Source: an uncultured Bacteroides sp. (GTDB lineage: Bacteria; Bacteroidota; Bacteroidia; Bacteroidales; Bacteroidaceae). From it: a stretch of 25,702 nucleotides of DNA. The position numbers were made by a program, and so were the translations under genes. The stretch lies in contig NZ_CAJUHF010000049.1 in NCBI RefSeq assembly GCF_910585845.1, positions 1-25,702 of the forward strand, read 5' to 3'. Shown here piece after piece: positions 15,119 to 23,322 of the stretch. Below the pieces are notes generated by a model. It worked only from the letters and a program-made list of their open reading frames with translations. It ran no database searches and was not told the origin of the DNA. Position 1 is the first letter of the stretch. Each line of letters starts with the position of its first letter.

Positions 15119-17254
15119 TTATTCTACAAATAGACCTGCATGCTCAGAAATTTCATGAATAAAAATCTGTCCCGATCTTTTATAATAAAAGAAAGGCAAC
15201 TCTTCTTCTCCGTTACTAAGATTTCGAAGCCAATATAATGTATTGGAAGAAACATTTTCAAACAACAAAAAATTCTTATCTGCTACAACCGTATCATGTA
15301 CTTTCCATCCATGACAATAATAAAGTAGTTGGTAAGTATCTCCTACTACAATCATATTATTCGCATTCCGAGGTAATAGACTTACGTGAGAAATATACAC
15401 AGGGGTTCCAAAGTCCATCCCCACATAAGAAGCTGGTACATAGGTTTCCCAGTTCCCGTCAAAAGCATTTTCCGGTTTGGACCAATAGTTCAAAATCGTT
15501 CCAGCAATTTTAAATAGTTTCTTTTCATTACGATTACTTTTATCAAAACTGAATACCGGTAATGCCGTTGGTGGCAGACAGACATGCCCAGGGCTAAACT
15601 CTCCTAAAAACTCCAAATGCGCAATATTAGCGTGACGATAACTGACAGGAGATTCATATTTATAATACCTGTATTTCTTCTCATTATTCAATTCAAACCT
15701 CTGCAAATATGGATAGGGTGGTTGTTTCAAGACAAACAAAGTATCAAAAGGCCCCTTTAAACAATTCGATGCGACAATACAACCGCCCTGCATGTTATTC
15801 TGTAAGCCTTTCATTTCCCTCTTTTCCGGATATTTTCGAAACAATATCATCGTTTCTTTTCCATTCTGTTCACCGATCCCATAATAGAACAATCCCGGTA
15901 CATTTGTACTCCTTGGAGTAACAATAAGCTCTCTATATTTTTCCTTTTTTGTAAAAGGAAGTGGAATATCAACTGTCTGCCTATCTCCAACAAGTATAAA
16001 AGGTTCTCCAAATGGTTGAAGAGTCTGACCAACATAATATGCTGGAAAGAATAATGTATTGATAGGAACTTGCTCAAAAACTACTGTACCTTTATTTATC
16101 TTCCCCCATGCTACAGGTTGCAATTTATCTCTTGCAAAAAAACATAAATAAGCCAAATGATTGGATGTAAGGCTATCAAAAGGTAGTTTTAATGTCACGG
16201 TTTGATGATATCGCCAAGTAACATCATGTATCAAAGCGGAATTCAATGTTTTTGGAACATATTCACTCTCAGATGCAATAAAAGAGGGTGATTGTTTATT
16301 CACTCCAAATGAAAGCCTGAATACTTTACCTGCATATTGTAATGCACGTCCCCAATCCTCCAACAAATTATTGTCAGGTACCGTATAAGGCACTACTATC
16401 CCATTAGAATCAGGAGAGGCACACCAATAGTGACGTCTGATTCGGTCACGGTATTGAGGTGTATATTCCAGCACAACCGGCACTCCATTAGCCCTGAAAA
16501 TGTCGCATGTCCATGTCGTTATATTAAAACAGTCTTTCTTGAATTTCGGCATCAGAAGGTCATACATTCCTAAATGCATGTTATTCTTGATACGCCCGTT
16601 TAACCAACGCATTTTTTCCACGTATGTTTTAAATTGTCCTATTGAGGTACGAATATTCTCACTTTCAATTGTCTCTCTCCAAAATTGCCGCATACACATT
16701 CCTAACATATCCAAACTCTCTTCTGCCGTACGATAAGGCAAAATAAACTCCTTGAAATCTTCAAAGGAAAGTTTCTTCAATAAAGGATTCTTTCTAAACT
16801 GTTCAAAACATGCATCAATATGTTCTTTCAGAAAGTCTCCGGATATTTTCTGAATATCATTAGCGAAAGTCCCAACCACTGACGCTGGGAGACTGGCAAA
16901 TTTCATCGCATAGACATTCCGTATAGAATCATACTGCTGCAATTTGCCATAAGACACATCTTCTGCCGAGAAATTCTTTAATATATTCTGATATTCCAAA
17001 TTCTCTTGCTGAAAAAACAAGTGGTGTTCATGGGTCGGCATTGTATCTACAGTTGTATTATGATAAGGCATATTTGCCACAAGAAAACAGGCTGCTTCAT
17101 ATTTTTGCTTGTCTTCTTTTCTGTAATACTCCAATAATTCTATTAGCCCACCTTTATTTTCACCAGCCAATGACAATGCAGACTCCACATCTTCCGGATA
17201 TTTGTTACAAGAAGACATAACGCATATAAACAACAAAAATCTGAGTGCTTTCAT
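15119..17254 (-). CDS. Transglutaminase-like lipoprotein with C-terminal discoidin-like domain
   Basis: A 711-residue predicted lipoprotein (FLLFICVMSSC, Cys16). A helical region (about 20-220) is followed by a transglutaminase-like core: Cys242 in KKDCFNITTWTC, then RANGVPVVLEYTPQYRDR, His275 in RRHYWCASPDSNG, with Asp282 nearby. Cys-His-Asp in this order matches the papain-like transglutaminase fold, whose members act as peptidases, amidases or crosslinking enzymes. A beta-rich middle follows, then a galactose-binding-like/discoidin segment (about 590-711, with AFDGNWETYVPASYVGMDFG and TLYWLRNLSNGEEELPFFYY). The fold assignment is by motif only, and the substrate is unknown. It is the last gene of the AT-rich minus-strand block; a strong hairpin sits just before its start. 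Confidence 0.75.
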   Translation of the reverse strand: MKALRFLLFICVMSSCNKYPEDVESALSLAGENKGGLIELLEYYRKEDKQKYEAACFLVANMPYHNTTVDTMPTHEHHLFFQQENLEYQNILKNFSAEDVSYGKLQQYDSIRNVYAMKFASLPASVVGTFANDIQKISGDFLKEHIDACFEQFRKNPLLKKLSFEDFKEFILPYRTAEESLDMLGMCMRQFWRETIESENIRTSIGQFKTYVEKMRWLNGRIKNNMHLGMYDLLMPKFKKDCFNITTWTCDIFRANGVPVVLEYTPQYRDRIRRHYWCASPDSNGIVVPYTVPDNNLLEDWGRALQYAGKVFRLSFGVNKQSPSFIASESEYVPKTLNSALIHDVTWRYHQTVTLKLPFDSLTSNHLAYLCFFARDKLQPVAWGKINKGTVVFEQVPINTLFFPAYYVGQTLQPFGEPFILVGDRQTVDIPLPFTKKEKYRELIVTPRSTNVPGLFYYGIGEQNGKETMILFRKYPEKREMKGLQNNMQGGCIVASNCLKGPFDTLFVLKQPPYPYLQRFELNNEKKYRYYKYESPVSYRHANIAHLEFLGEFSPGHVCLPPTALPVFSFDKSNRNEKKLFKIAGTILNYWSKPENAFDGNWETYVPASYVGMDFGTPVYISHVSLLPRNANNMIVVGDTYQLLYYCHGWKVHDTVVADKNFLLFENVSSNTLYWLRNLSNGEEELPFFYYKRSGQIFIHEISEHAGLFVE

Positions 17255-17269
17255 CTTTTTATCAAAGGA

Positions 17270-17304
17270 AACATTAGAGGATACTATCTACATCCTCTAA
17301 TGTT
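17270..17304 (-). repeat. Perfect 13-base hairpin before the transglutaminase-like gene
   Basis: AACATTAGAGGAT (17270-17282) and ATCCTCTAATGTT (17292-17304) are exact reverse complements around a 9-base loop. With a one-base bulge the stem extends by GG/CC. On the minus strand it is followed by a short T-rich stretch, then the ATG at 17254, 15 bases after the stem. It may work as a weak terminator after the 209-residue gene, or as a structure limiting translation or protecting the downstream mRNA. Confidence 0.6.
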
Positions 17305-17332
17305 CCTACTTAATTGATTGATATTTAAGCTC

Positions 17333-17962
17333 CTAATATATACCAGCTTTAATCATTTTTTCCTTGATGTCTTTAAAGCGAGTACCCAACTTTACAAATT
17401 CATATTCTCTATTCATATAATCTGCCTTTTTACTATCTGCAGGAATTGTATATACAACCTTCAACCCAGATAAATCATATTTTACCTTTCTATTAATCTG
17501 ATAAAGTTCCATTAATTCTTCTTCCGTAAACCAATCAGTAATACAGGGACGTTTCTTTATTGAACTGATATAAATGCGAGAATATAGTATTTTACCGGAA
17601 GGGTGTACATAAAGATCTATATCTATATCCAATGTTTGATCATCTACTTCCTGCATTTTTTTCAACTTGGCTTTCCATTTGGGAACAGAAAAGAATACTT
17701 GATAAATAGAATCAACATTTCTTGCATATTCTTGATATTCATGAAATCCCTCAAGACATGCCGCTCTTTTGCCAACACAAGGATTTGATTCAAACTTCGG
17801 AGTAACTTCTATTCCCCAAAAACGATAAGTTTTATTATTTCGTTTTAAGGTACGTTCCGAATATTCCTCTTTATAATTAAACAATGAATCATTTTGGGCT
17901 TTCACATTGCTATTGATGAATCCACAAAACATGATTAATAATAAAATAGTTCTCATAATCAT
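17333..17962 (-). CDS. Small secreted protein of unknown function
   Basis: I do not recognise this gene with confidence. It encodes 209 residues with a signal peptide (TILLLIMFCGFINSNVKA|Q). The mature protein has two Cys near the start (NPCVGKRAACLEG), a strand pattern IDIDLYVHPSGKILYSRIYI, a third Cys in KKRPCITDWF, and a C-terminal charged helix. The strand-then-helix layout is loosely like small Bacteroides DUF5043-type proteins; this is a weak resemblance. Its start codon overlaps the stop of the metalloprotease-like lipoprotein gene as ATGA, so the two are translationally coupled and probably made together. Possible roles are a partner, inhibitor or immunity protein; none is shown by the sequence. 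Confidence 0.75.
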   Translation of the reverse strand: MIMRTILLLIMFCGFINSNVKAQNDSLFNYKEEYSERTLKRNNKTYRFWGIEVTPKFESNPCVGKRAACLEGFHEYQEYARNVDSIYQVFFSVPKWKAKLKKMQEVDDQTLDIDIDLYVHPSGKILYSRIYISSIKKRPCITDWFTEEELMELYQINRKVKYDLSGLKVVYTIPADSKKADYMNREYEFVKLGTRFKDIKEKMIKAGIY

Positions 17963-19422
17963 TCTGGTTTATAATTAAACATTTCTTTCAATATTTCCGG
18001 AGGAAAATCATCATTATACGTTCCAGATTCTAATGCCCATTCCTCACCAATTAAGCTATATGTATTCAAATCTTCGTCATTTATATAACCTTTCCGCATT
18101 ATACTCTCTATGAAATTTCTAATATTTTTTTCTAGATTATCAGAACATCCACTTCCCATAGTAGTAGAATCACCTTTTAATAAACACTCCCAATACATAG
18201 CCCGCGTAATATCAACAAACAAATATGTTTCCAACTCAATATTAAACTTGTTTTCACACATCACAGCATACGTATAAAAAAGATCCTGATAAGCATGCAT
18301 CAATTCATGCATCACAGTTTGCTCAGTTATTCCCATAATACTCGCAAATGAAATCTCGTGGGAAACAAAGGCACCAGTATAATTAGGATCTTCCTTAAAT
18401 TTGATCTTATATCCATTTTTTTCCAAGACTCTCAATAATATTTTTATGTGAGGATATTGAGTTATTATTCCAAAATACTTTTCAAGCTCTTTCTTTAGTT
18501 CGTCTGAAAGAGTCGACGATGGATCATAGATTTTACTTAAGCTGGTCGAAGGCTGTGTCGGAGGAATATAACCTCCACCACCCGATGTAGAGCCACCTTC
18601 TTCATCCCCGTCTTCTACCCATACACATTCCATCCAACGATCCCTTTCTTCCCATTCGTAAGAACAACTTGTCGTTTCACAATAATCTTCACCATATTCA
18701 TTAACAGTGCAATACTCTTGGCATGTTTCCACCAAAACTTTATAAATATATTCTTGGCATTCTTGATGTCCTGCCCTTTCACTCCGAGTTGATGCAAAAG
18801 ATGGTGTGACATCCTGAGTAACTAAATGGGTAATTTTGCCTTTCACATATTTCCAACCATTTACAAAGTTACCATCTAAATCATGATAAATGATGTATCC
18901 ATCGAAATTCTTATCGCGTTTGAGATAAGAATTATAAAACGACTTAAAGTCCGTCTGTTCCATATACTCAACAGAAGGCATAATGGTCATCGTAAATCCA
19001 ATCGTTTCATTTGTTTCTTGGTTGGTAAGTACTATAAGGCGGGTTAAAGATCGATTATACCGAGAATTTTGGGTTTCTTCATATTTTTTGTAAGAAGTTT
19101 CCGTTGTAAAAGATTTACGTTTGGAGCCCAACATCAAGGCCTCTACCGTTTTGTAACGTCCTTTTTTTCGTTGAAAAGATTCTTCCCATACAGGTTCCAT
19201 ATCTATAGTAGAAAGAGTAACTGTATGGTTGTCTGCTCTGGTTCGGATTTGTTTACGTTGAGAAGCATGTTCTTCATACCAACTTTTAGCTATAGAACGT
19301 TCTACAGCCAGAGATGCTTGAGTGTTCTTTGGCGACTGCGGAACGAACTCTTCCCTACAAGCGATAAAAGCACAAACAAGAAAGAAGACCAATAATAATG
19401 CTATTAGAAATTTATTTTTCAT
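17959..19422 (-). CDS. Modular lipoprotein with HELMH zinc-protease-like C-terminal domain
   Basis: A 487-residue predicted lipoprotein (LVCAFIAC, Cys22). Four parts are visible: an N-terminal domain (about 30-210) beginning with RSIAKSWYEEH; a segment with six Cys (222, 234, 238, 248, 253, 266) and many aromatic and acidic residues; an acidic/Gly/Pro linker (about 270-296, with GGSTSGGGGYIPP); and a C-terminal domain with HELMHAYQD (His372, Glu373, His376). NIELETYLFVDI follows about 20 residues later and could give the third, Glu ligand of a gluzincin. The layout, constant export part plus linker plus enzyme-like tip, resembles surface effectors or polymorphic toxins. Substrate unknown. The gene is coupled to the small secreted protein gene downstream. 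Confidence 0.78.
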   Translation of the reverse strand: MKNKFLIALLLVFFLVCAFIACREEFVPQSPKNTQASLAVERSIAKSWYEEHASQRKQIRTRADNHTVTLSTIDMEPVWEESFQRKKGRYKTVEALMLGSKRKSFTTETSYKKYEETQNSRYNRSLTRLIVLTNQETNETIGFTMTIMPSVEYMEQTDFKSFYNSYLKRDKNFDGYIIYHDLDGNFVNGWKYVKGKITHLVTQDVTPSFASTRSERAGHQECQEYIYKVLVETCQEYCTVNEYGEDYCETTSCSYEWEERDRWMECVWVEDGDEEGGSTSGGGGYIPPTQPSTSLSKIYDPSSTLSDELKKELEKYFGIITQYPHIKILLRVLEKNGYKIKFKEDPNYTGAFVSHEISFASIMGITEQTVMHELMHAYQDLFYTYAVMCENKFNIELETYLFVDITRAMYWECLLKGDSTTMGSGCSDNLEKNIRNFIESIMRKGYINDEDLNTYSLIGEEWALESGTYNDDFPPEILKEMFNYKPE

Positions 19423-19522
19423 AAAATCATTTTTCTCTTTGTTTATAAATTAAGTTTCAACTATCAATTTCATTTTCTATCACTACATTTGCATCTCAAA
19501 ACACCTCCTTTCTTGGGCGTGT

Positions 19523-19571
19523 GGGACGAATTTAATCCTAACTTCTCACGGACAGGAATTACTTTCGTCCC
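19523..19571. repeat. Inverted repeat in the spacer between ligase-like and protease-like genes
   Basis: GGGACGAA (19523-19530) pairs exactly with TTCGTCCC (19564-19571), and after a 2x2 mismatch a further stretch of about six pairs continues inward (TTTAATCC with GGAATTA). A T-run follows on the plus strand (19574-19578), so as a terminator it would face plus-strand antisense transcripts. On the minus strand it forms a leader structure upstream of the protease-like gene, followed by AAGGAGG at 19510-19504. Confidence 0.5.
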
Positions 19572-19587
19572 CCTTTTTAAATTGTTT

Positions 19588-21321
19588 CTACTTCGATAAC
19601 ATACGTTCCGCTTCATCACAAATCTCATTCAATCTTGCAGAACGTATCTTTATCGGTTTATTTAATATGAGATTTGCCATTTCTTCAGCTTTGATACTTT
19701 CTCCCTTATCCTTATACATTTGCATCAAACAATAATAAGGCATGAATTTGTGAGGAATCATGGCAGATGCCTGATACCAGACTTTCTCTGCGTTAAGGAA
19801 ATCTTCCTGTATGCAATATGCTTTTCCCAACTCCATTAGAGTATGGTATGAAGCGTTTGCCATATACGCTTCTTGTAAAATAGATATAGCCTGTCCGGAA
19901 TGAAAGCGATTAAGCATGGTACCATAAGAATATAAATAGTAAGGGGTATTTCTCAGCAAGGGATATAAACTCCCCATCTCTTTTATGTCAGATTTCAACA
20001 GAGCTACATTCCATCTCTTGCACGTGCGATGATAAAAAAGACACTGATAGCAACTGTTAAATAAAAGAATACATAATAGAATAAGACAACTCCTTCGACA
20101 TTTCTTGCTAAAAGTAACTTTCAATGCCTTTTTATCATCCAAAATGGTAGTATTAAGAGCCAAGAATAAGACACAGATGACTCTGATCTGATTATGATAA
20201 AATGGATATGAAAAACATGCCCATATCCCTAATGCAATAAAAAGACAACGAATGGTTGTCTGCGCGTCTTTTTCAATTGATAAATATTTCTTATTCTGAT
20301 TACTGAAAAATAGAACTTTTACTAATATAACAAGAAATAGCAAGCCAATGCAGCCCTGCTCTACACTTATCTGCAAGTATTCATTGAATGCATGTCGTGT
20401 CTCATCTACCAAATATTTCATATCAACGGGTAAAGAACTTAAAAACCGGGTCTGTAAATCCATATATGAATGGCAGAAATTTCCCACTCCGCAGCCCCAA
20501 AGAAATTTATTGTTCCACATATCCATGCATGTCCCCCAAATAAGCAATCGTCCGTCAGCAGAGGCTTGTTTATAAATATACAAGTAATATAATAATGGCA
20601 CATACAAAGTAAAACATAAGAATATGATTGCAAGCTTCTTTCTTTTTACAAAGTATGAACAAGAACAAAACCAACAAATAACACCGCCTGATACAGCCAA
20701 CCATGCCGCACGGGAATCACTTTTCCAGACAAAAAATGCCCATAGCAATATCATTATGTAATGGATTACTTTAAACCAACGAGGCAAAGATTTGGAAGTC
20801 ACACAACATATACCAATAAGCAACATGATAGAACAAAATCCTCCCCATATACCTGTATTAAAGAATGAGCCAAATATTCTCACAACTTTCTCATCCCATT
20901 CGTAATAAACTGCCTGGTTATACATGGAATAAATTATTTGTGGTATGCAAACAATGGGAAGAACTGATACGAATATCCACAACTGTTTAAGACTACATAA
21001 ACGGAAATACAAATATAAAAAGAGCAAAGATATTAGTCTCAATAGATTTTCTCTATCCAAGTCTTCCATCCAAGTTCTCAATATCAAGTACGAGAAATAA
21101 ACCAATACAATGAAATTCCTTTTACCAATAGTGAAACGCCATTCTTTGTTCAGAATCAATTTAGACAAGAGAAGAAGAGACGAAAAAATAGTAGCATAGA
21201 GAACCACCTTAAATTGATAAGGAAATACATGATCGGCAGGAATTATCCATGGAGACAATAATATCAGAAGTATTATACCTCCCAATATATAATCTATTTT
21301 TAGAAAGATAGTTCTTGTCAT
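19588..21321 (-). CDS. Wzy_C / O-antigen-ligase-like membrane protein with TPR tail
   Basis: A 577-residue inner-membrane protein with roughly 11-12 hydrophobic helices up to about residue 430, then a soluble C-terminal part with TPR-like helices (about 450-570, with SYHTLMELGKAYCIQEDFLN and YYCLMQMYKDKGESIKAEEM). Wzy_C/WaaL-type motifs are present: SDSRAAWL (201-208), DGRLLIWGTCMDMW (256-269), GCGVGNF and a large periplasmic loop with His310 in RHAFNEYLQISVEQG. The superfamily includes O-antigen ligases, polymerases and PglL-type protein O-oligosaccharyltransferases, all transferring lipid-linked glycans in the periplasm. No glycosyltransferase or polysaccharide genes lie nearby, so the acceptor is unknown. 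It leads the minus-strand block; the next gene starts 165 bases downstream. Confidence 0.85.
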   Translation of the reverse strand: MTRTIFLKIDYILGGIILLILLSPWIIPADHVFPYQFKVVLYATIFSSLLLLSKLILNKEWRFTIGKRNFIVLVYFSYLILRTWMEDLDRENLLRLISLLFLYLYFRLCSLKQLWIFVSVLPIVCIPQIIYSMYNQAVYYEWDEKVVRIFGSFFNTGIWGGFCSIMLLIGICCVTSKSLPRWFKVIHYIMILLWAFFVWKSDSRAAWLAVSGGVICWFCSCSYFVKRKKLAIIFLCFTLYVPLLYYLYIYKQASADGRLLIWGTCMDMWNNKFLWGCGVGNFCHSYMDLQTRFLSSLPVDMKYLVDETRHAFNEYLQISVEQGCIGLLFLVILVKVLFFSNQNKKYLSIEKDAQTTIRCLFIALGIWACFSYPFYHNQIRVICVLFLALNTTILDDKKALKVTFSKKCRRSCLILLCILLFNSCYQCLFYHRTCKRWNVALLKSDIKEMGSLYPLLRNTPYYLYSYGTMLNRFHSGQAISILQEAYMANASYHTLMELGKAYCIQEDFLNAEKVWYQASAMIPHKFMPYYCLMQMYKDKGESIKAEEMANLILNKPIKIRSARLNEICDEAERMLSK

Positions 21322-21376
21322 ATATTCATAGTATCATTATGGATTAACAATATCATTTCATAACATTCCTTTTTTA

Positions 21377-21384
21377 CAAAAATA
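21377..21384 (-). promoter_or_regulatory. Bacteroides-type -7 box for ligase-like gene
   Basis: The minus strand reads TATTTTTG, matching TAnnTTTG, 56 bases before the ATG at 21321. This is the only clear consensus box I see upstream of the AT-rich block, so it may drive several of its genes. Confidence 0.45.
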
Positions 21385-21635
21385 GGCAGCAAAATGATAA
21401 TCCCTTTATAAATTCATATCAAAAGCTTGCATTTTTAAAATAATGTTCATCAAAATATACTATAAATCACATGCATGACTAAATTCCTGCACCTCTTCCT
21501 TCTTTTATCATTGCAGCAATGCCATTTCATCCTAATCATCGATAATATCATAAAAACAATAAAAATAAAAGCAATGAAGAGTTAAATGAATGGTTAGTTC
21601 CTAAAAGATCTGACGCAACTTTAATCAGTACATAT

Positions 21636-21643
21636 TATCTTTG
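21636..21643 (+). promoter_or_regulatory. Bacteroides-type -7 box for endonuclease
   Basis: TATCTTTG matches TAnnTTTG and ends 21 bases before the ATG at 21665. Transcription should start near 21647, so the in-frame TTG at 21641 cannot be the start codon. Confidence 0.5.
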
Positions 21644-21664
21644 TATCACTTACCCGTACAGATT

Positions 21665-22516
21665 ATGAGAAAGACAAACAAAAAGCAGAAGAACAGCAAA
21701 AGCCAGTTGATGTTACTGATACTCCTTATCGTATGCAGCATCATCACCACTTACCAGACTACCAACTCTAAAGAAGACAGCGCAGCCCACCAGCCCCAAG
21801 GGAACATCGCACAAAGTATCCTCCCCTACTCCGATGCCTATATCAAACAAAACACGGCATCCGACACCCCCGAAATCCTGTTGCAACGCACGGGCTATCT
21901 CGTATCTTACAACTCCAATACGCGCATCGCCAATTGGGTAGTCTGGAAGTTGACTCCCGGACGCCTGAAAGAAAACACCGGACGCACGGACAACTTCCTC
22001 CCCGACCCCGACCTGCCTTCAAGCAAAGCCGTCACTACGCAGGACTATAAGGATAGCGGCTGGGATCGTGGTCATCTCTGCCCGGCAGGAGACAATAAAT
22101 GGGATCGGAAAGCCATGACCGAAAGTTTCTATATGACCAACATTTGTCCGCAGCACCACAACCTGAACCGAGGAGACTGGAACGAACTGGAACAGAAATG
22201 CCGGAAATGGGTCAAAAAAGATAGTTGCCTATACATCGTTGCCGGCCCCATCTTCTACGACCGGAAGCCGCAGACCATAGGCGAACATCGAGTCGCCGTA
22301 CCGGATGCTTTCTTCAAGGTGATACTCTCATTGCATAAGAAGCCGAAAGCCATCGGCTTTATTTACAAGAATAACGAAGGGAACAATCCGCTGGATGCCT
22401 ATACGAACACTGTGGATGAAGTGGAACGCATTACCGGAATAGATTTTTTCCCAGCCCTTCCCGACGACGTGGAAAGAGCAGTAGAAGCAAGCTATGATCT
22501 GAAAGACTGGAAATGA
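21665..22516 (+). CDS. DNA/RNA non-specific endonuclease (NUC family, DRGH motif)
   Basis: Sugar-non-specific nuclease of the Serratia nuclease/EndoG type (beta-beta-alpha-metal fold), predicted to be secreted or membrane-anchored in the periplasm. It has 283 residues from the ATG. A basic start and a hydrophobic segment (QLMLLILLIVCSIITTY, about 14-30) form a signal anchor or signal peptide. The catalytic motif is DRGHLCPAGD (His137 in DRGH), followed by FYMTNICPQHHNLNRGDWNE, which gives the Mg-binding Asn and the conserved NRG-W-LE region. YIVAGPIF and VAVPDAFFKVI are also family segments. It could serve nutrient nucleic-acid use or defence against free DNA. It has its own promoter and is convergent with the glycine-zipper gene. 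Confidence 0.94.
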   Translation: MRKTNKKQKNSKSQLMLLILLIVCSIITTYQTTNSKEDSAAHQPQGNIAQSILPYSDAYIKQNTASDTPEILLQRTGYLVSYNSNTRIANWVVWKLTPGRLKENTGRTDNFLPDPDLPSSKAVTTQDYKDSGWDRGHLCPAGDNKWDRKAMTESFYMTNICPQHHNLNRGDWNELEQKCRKWVKKDSCLYIVAGPIFYDRKPQTIGEHRVAVPDAFFKVILSLHKKPKAIGFIYKNNEGNNPLDAYTNTVDEVERITGIDFFPALPDDVERAVEASYDLKDWK

Positions 22517-22552
22517 GCCTACGCTTCCAGCAAAGTATAAGGTCTCAGGTAC

Positions 22553-23236
22553 TTATCGTTGCGTGGGCAATGAGAACTCCTGCCAGTCATATTCGTCTCC
22601 GTATTCATCGGCCACGGCTATGCGTATGTTGACGTTGCCTGTCTTTATCTTGTCTCCGGCACTGACGTTGGCTGTATATTTCACTCCATCCTGGGGAGCG
22701 ATCTGTTCTATCATGACGGAAGGCGAAATGTAGATACGCTTCATCCCTGTAGTTTCGGCTACTACCGGCACTACATTATAGGCAGTATGTTCCCCTTCAT
22801 TGATTATTTCAAAAATCACCTTGCTGTTTTCACCCGAATTAATGACGTGGTCACGGCTGTCATCAATGAAACGTATGTTCCGTATTCTCAAACGGCCGAT
22901 AGCAGACGGTTGCCTTTCTTCTTCAGCCTGCCGGGAGTAAGGTAGTGTTCTTTCTATCTGATAGCCATACTCTTCCTGTTTCTTGGGTACCGTAGCAGCA
23001 TTGGCGATAGCGGCTCCTGCAAGGGTGCCGATAATGGTACCGATAGCAGAACCCCGGTATCCTCCCCGCCATCCTCCGTGGCCTTCACCAATCAGTCCGC
23101 CAATGGCACTGCCAACATTACCTCCGATAGCTGCCCCTGCCAGGACTGCATCGGAGTCACCAGCCGCCATCCTATTTGTACCACATCCACAGAAAATAAC
23201 TGCTGCAGCCAAAAGTCCGATGTAAGATTTTCTCAT
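22553..23236 (-). CDS. Glycine-zipper lipoprotein with C-terminal beta domain
   Basis: A 227-residue envelope protein. I chose the ATG at 23236 because MRKSYIGLLAAAVIFCGC gives a compact lipoprotein signal (Cys18); in-frame ATGs at 23242 and 23254 are possible. A glycine-zipper region (about 31-82, AGAAIGGNVGSAIGGLIG then GSAIGTIIGTLAGAAIA) probably packs in or on a membrane as paired helices. A charged Glu/Arg/Gln-rich stretch follows, then a beta-sandwich-like domain (about 118-223) resembling CARDB/DUF11-type folds (KVIFEIINEGEHTAYNVVPV). Related proteins are often linked to envelope integrity or stress, but no role is shown here. It lies between the endonuclease (convergent) and the VirE-type gene (same strand, 86 bases upstream). 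Confidence 0.82.
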   Translation of the reverse strand: MRKSYIGLLAAAVIFCGCGTNRMAAGDSDAVLAGAAIGGNVGSAIGGLIGEGHGGWRGGYRGSAIGTIIGTLAGAAIANAATVPKKQEEYGYQIERTLPYSRQAEEERQPSAIGRLRIRNIRFIDDSRDHVINSGENSKVIFEIINEGEHTAYNVVPVVAETTGMKRIYISPSVMIEQIAPQDGVKYTANVSAGDKIKTGNVNIRIAVADEYGDEYDWQEFSLPTQR

Positions 23237-23322
23237 GTTCATAAGTATTCTCATTTGAAATTAAAAGAATTATATCGGGTCAAACCGGGACTTAACTTTT
23301 CCCTGATCTAAAACAAGAAAAA

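Larger units (their letters stand above)
21322..21664. other. 343-base AT-rich divergent spacer
   Basis: No gene seen. It contains two divergent -7 boxes (21377-21384 minus; 21636-21643 plus) and A/T-rich sequence between them, with no strong inverted repeat or long tandem repeat. It marks the upstream edge of the AT-rich block. Confidence 0.6.

Noticed and set aside
21641..21664. TTG start for the endonuclease
   Set aside because: The TTG is inside the -7 box TATCTTTG; the ATG at 21665 follows and gives a normal signal-anchor N-terminus.
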